This document shows positions 61,396 through 64,000 of a stretch of 64,000 nt of DNA, piece after piece. The notes below the pieces were generated by a model that saw only the letters and a program-made list of their open reading frames with translations, did no database searches and was not told the origin of the DNA. Source of the stretch: Olsenella uli DSM 7084 (GTDB lineage: Bacteria; Actinomycetota; Coriobacteriia; Coriobacteriales; Atopobiaceae); assembly GCF_000143845.1 (NCBI RefSeq), contig NC_014363.1:1845186-1909185 (forward strand). The letters are read 5' to 3'. Position 1 is the first letter of the stretch; the number at the start of each line of letters is the position of its first letter. Both the position numbers and the translations under genes were made by a program.

Positions 61396-62616
61396 TTACT
61401 TAGGCCTACCAGGACCTGACTTCAACCGATCTGGCGCATAGCGTGCACCAGACCATGGGAGCGGGGACGAGGAGCCCTGCGCCAGCGCCAGCCCATCGGC
61501 CAGGCAGCCCACCGCATAGAGCGGGATGCTCTCCACGTCCCCCGTGCCGAAGTTGCGCGCGGAGACGCGCACGACGCGGTCGGGACGGTACTTCTCGCGG
61601 TACACGCCGAGGCTCCTCGAGCGCGCGTTCTCGGTGGACTTGACCTCGACGGGCACCGCCCCGGCCGACCCGTCCTCGACGACGAGGTCCACCTCGGCCC
61701 TGTTGCCGCTCGTCCAGTAGCGGGGCGTGATGCCGCGGGCGACCATCTGCTGTACCACGTAGTTCTCGGTGAGGCCACCCGCATCAAGCAGCGACCGCTT
61801 GCGCTCGTCGAAGAGCACCGCCGCAGGAATGCCCGACATGGTGGACAGAAGGCCAACGTCATTGGCGTACACCTTGAAGGCGCCCGCGTCCTCCTGCAGG
61901 CGCAGGGGCACCCGCCCCGAGGACACGCGCACACACTTGTCTACGAGCCCAGCCGAGAGGAGCCACGAGATGGCCCCCTCGTACTGGCTCGCCCTACCGC
62001 CGCTGCGCACCTGCTTGTACTGGAACTTGTGGTTCTCCTTGGCCAGCTGTCCGGGCACGCTGTTCCAGACATCACGTGCACGTGCGACATCCGTAGGGTT
62101 AGGGGCGTACTTGGCCATATCCGCCAGGTAGAGGTTGAGGATGTCGCGGTGCACGCGAACGGCGTCCCGTACATCTCCCGAGCGCGCGTAGGCATCGACG
62201 GCCTCCGGCATGCCTCCCACGAGAAGATAGGTGCGATAGTGGTCCATAGCCTGGTCGTGGAGCTGGTAGGCATGCATCTCCGCGTACGCCTCACGTATCC
62301 CCTCGAGCATGAGGCCGTGGCCCGTCGCCACCATGAACTCGTCGAACGTCATCGGGTGGATCGTCATGGTGTTGACCTTGCCCACCGGCAGCGAATAGTC
62401 CCCCTTGTTCACCGCCACGCCAAGGAGGCTGCCCGCCGCTATGACGTGGTGTGGGAAGCCCGACTTCTGAACGTACTTGAGCGCGGTCAGTGCACGGTTG
62501 GACGCTTGCACCTCGTCGAAGACGTAGAGCATGCCAAAAGGAGCAGTGAGCCGGAGGCCGTGCGTGCGCGTCCACCACGTCCGCGGGGCGTGGCAGTCGT
62601 AGCCATGCGGGCACAC
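61396..62616 (-). pseudogene. AAA ATPase of the DUF4143 family, N-terminus missing
   Basis: 406 codons remain. It begins with about 28 residues of unrelated sequence and then GMLYVFDEVQASNRALTALK, the Walker B region, followed by the helical and DUF4143 C-terminal half (QYEGAISWLLSAGLVDKCVR, TENYVVQQMVARGITPRYWT and VDLVVEDGSAGAVPVEVKS, the nuclease-like block). The first 90 or so residues with Walker A are gone, and 62617-62821 contains nothing like them. Family members are often linked to mobile or defence loci. Very likely non-functional. Confidence 0.7.
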
Positions 62617-62821
62617 GTCGCGCGTCGGGAGCGCCCCCCACCAGGGGAGCGTTTCCTTTTGTGTAGGGTTTGTACAGGTCAGATACCATGAGGGTACGCG
62701 ATTGAGGCCGCGCTACGGCGGAGGCCAAGCCCCTCCGCCACCCGTCCCGCACGCGCAGGCACCCCTAATGCTTGTGGGGACGGGATGGGGCCAGACCTTG
62801 CTCACGGCCTCCTAACTGACA

Positions 62822-64000
62822 TTACTTTTCGCTCTCGCTGACCAGCTCGACGATCAATTCATCGTGGTCGATTCCCATCGCATCGAAGATCTCCCCAAGG
62901 TTAGATGCCATACTCCATACTGAAAGGCTATGCCTGGCGTAGAGGTTGTCTAGCACCTTGACGTAGAGCGAGCCTTCGTCGCTCTCGGAGAAGTAGGTCT
63001 TAGCGTGACTTGCGACCGACATAGCACCCTTGCGGAACTGCGCGGCGTCAAGCTCCGAAAGAATGGAGAGCATGTCGGTGTACATGTTCTTCCAGACCCC
63101 CTCTTGGTGCCTGTCCCCGAAGAACGACCAGGCGTTGATCTTCCTGCCGCTGAGGTCATGGATCTCGTCGAGGGTGAAGCGATTGGACTCATCCACCCTC
63201 ATGACAACGGAATCCGTCGGCATGGGCCAGAGCTGGCAGAACAGATCCTGCATCATGGCGCAGCGAGCCTCCAGCTCCTCCTCATCCCATTTCTGCCGCT
63301 GGGCAATCCAAGCGTTCATGTGGACGTGGCTATCCTTGAAGCCGTCCTCCATGTCGCGCTTCTGCACGAAGGGCCTATTGGAGTACTTGGGGTTGAAGCC
63401 CGTGAGCGTGAGGTTGGCGATGCGGTTCAGCCACTTCGCATGAATCGCGTCCGCAAGCGGACCGAGGTCGCGCCTCCAAATGGGAGTGAGTGTCTGGGGC
63501 ATGACGTGCTCGATAGTGAGCTTGGGAGGATCGGCCTCGAACGCGCCGCGCACGTCGAGCTGCTCGGGCCCGTCACCGTTCTCGAGGTACTGGAAGAGGA
63601 AGAGCTTGTAGTCCTTCTTGACGCCCGTGAAGAAGTCGCGCGACTCGACGCTGGCCCGGAACTCATCGTCTCGCACGAAACGGGTCACGCCGGTCTCACT
63701 CTTAGAGAGAAGGATGTGTGCCAGCATCTGGTCGTAGGTGGTGTCCTCAGCCTTTCTCCGCTCGCGGCACACGTCATCGTGCAGGGTCATGAAAACCTTG
63801 TTGAGGCCGTTGGATCCTATGTTGCACACCCAGCGCCGGAACATGTAGGACTCGACGAGTTTGACCGCCCTGGCGACCTCGCCCCAGGAGACCTCGCCCC
63901 TCGAGCGCGTCATGAAAAGCGCAAGTAGGTAGGGGCTCGTAATGTCAAAGCCGAGGAGGTTGAGCCTGCGCATGGCGTCGTCCACAGCGGGGATGCCGCT
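62822..64000 (-). CDS. GmrSD-type nuclease (DUF262/DUF1524), N-terminus off window
   Basis: 392 residues visible; the 5' end is beyond position 64000 because the frame is open to the edge. The His-Me finger nuclease block is clear: KLTIEHVMPQTLTPIWRRDL, then KWLNRIANLTLTGFNPKYSN, with the catalytic His and the Asn pair. The C-terminal 130 residues (WSFFGDRHQEGVWKNMYTDM and onwards) are not recognised. The DUF262 NTPase part would lie outside the window. GmrSD-like proteins restrict modified phage DNA, so this is a probable defence gene. Confidence 0.78.
   Translation of the reverse strand, partial: SGIPAVDDAMRRLNLLGFDITSPYLLALFMTRSRGEVSWGEVARAVKLVESYMFRRWVCNIGSNGLNKVFMTLHDDVCRERRKAEDTTYDQMLAHILLSKSETGVTRFVRDDEFRASVESRDFFTGVKKDYKLFLFQYLENGDGPEQLDVRGAFEADPPKLTIEHVMPQTLTPIWRRDLGPLADAIHAKWLNRIANLTLTGFNPKYSNRPFVQKRDMEDGFKDSHVHMNAWIAQRQKWDEEELEARCAMMQDLFCQLWPMPTDSVVMRVDESNRFTLDEIHDLSGRKINAWSFFGDRHQEGVWKNMYTDMLSILSELDAAQFRKGAMSVASHAKTYFSESDEGSLYVKVLDNLYARHSLSVWSMASNLGEIFDAMGIDHDELIVELVSESEK

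Noticed and set aside
62291-62752. Minus-strand frame starting MRDGWRRGL as a lost N-terminus of the DUF4143 ATPase
   Set aside because: Its sequence has no Walker A motif and runs in another frame, so it does not restore the missing part.

Overview
This is chromosomal DNA from a high-GC bacterium. The gene content and order (rpsG-rpsL, rpoBC, rplJL, rplKA, nusG-secE, tuf, then yacP-rlmB-cysS-ispFD-disA-clpC), LPXTG surface display, decayed LuxR-type membrane regulators and anaerobe-style oxygen defence (flavodiiron protein, SOD, Dps) suggest a Coriobacteriia actinobacterium, probably Atopobiaceae (Olsenella-like). That placement is inference from style and content; no rRNA gene is present to test it.

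Region 1 (1-26750) is the conserved core, almost all on the minus strand: rpsG (cut by the left edge) and rpsL; a decayed MFS remnant beside an intact ArsR-type regulator; a MITE-like element; rpoC-rpoB; rplL-rplJ; rplA-rplK; nusG-secE; four tRNA genes around tuf plus tRNA-Trp; then a Bacillus-like cluster yacP, rlmB, cysS, ispF, ispD, disA, clpC, and an HD-domain gene. Good -35/-10 promoters can be read upstream of rpsL, rpoB, rpmG and the tRNA-tuf unit.

Region 2 (26900-37970) is mixed: a lysyl-tRNA synthetase fused to a C-terminal tRNA-binding domain, an LPQTG-anchored von Willebrand A surface protein, greA, a TatA-like protein ending in a zinc ribbon, a spermidine-synthase-like protein, a two-cupin protein, and a divergent pair made of a Trm9-like methyltransferase and a bacterial Elp3. 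In eukaryotes Elp3 and Trm9 act in sequence on the tRNA wobble uridine, so this pair is the most interesting candidate system in the window.

Region 3 (37970-59410) is accessory: two broken LuxR-type membrane regulators; a marR-controlled heterodimeric ABC exporter with a readable promoter and operator; a flavodiiron protein; a mannose-family PTS operon (EIIB-EIIC-EIID-EIIA) followed by a NIF3/DUF34 gene and controlled by an upstream LevR-like regulator that has lost its sigma-54 contact motifs; and two divergent pairs of ABC half-transporters (CydDC-like and IrtAB/YbtPQ-like) around a possible iron box.

Region 4 (59410-64000) holds sodA, a Dps gene, a fruK-like 3' fragment, an AAA/DUF4143 gene lacking its Walker A part, and a GmrSD-type (DUF262/DUF1524) gene running off the right edge. 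At least two dispersed non-coding repeat families recur between distant parts of the window: paired GTGCAC hairpins, and a roughly 125-bp element carrying GAAGTGAGTAC.
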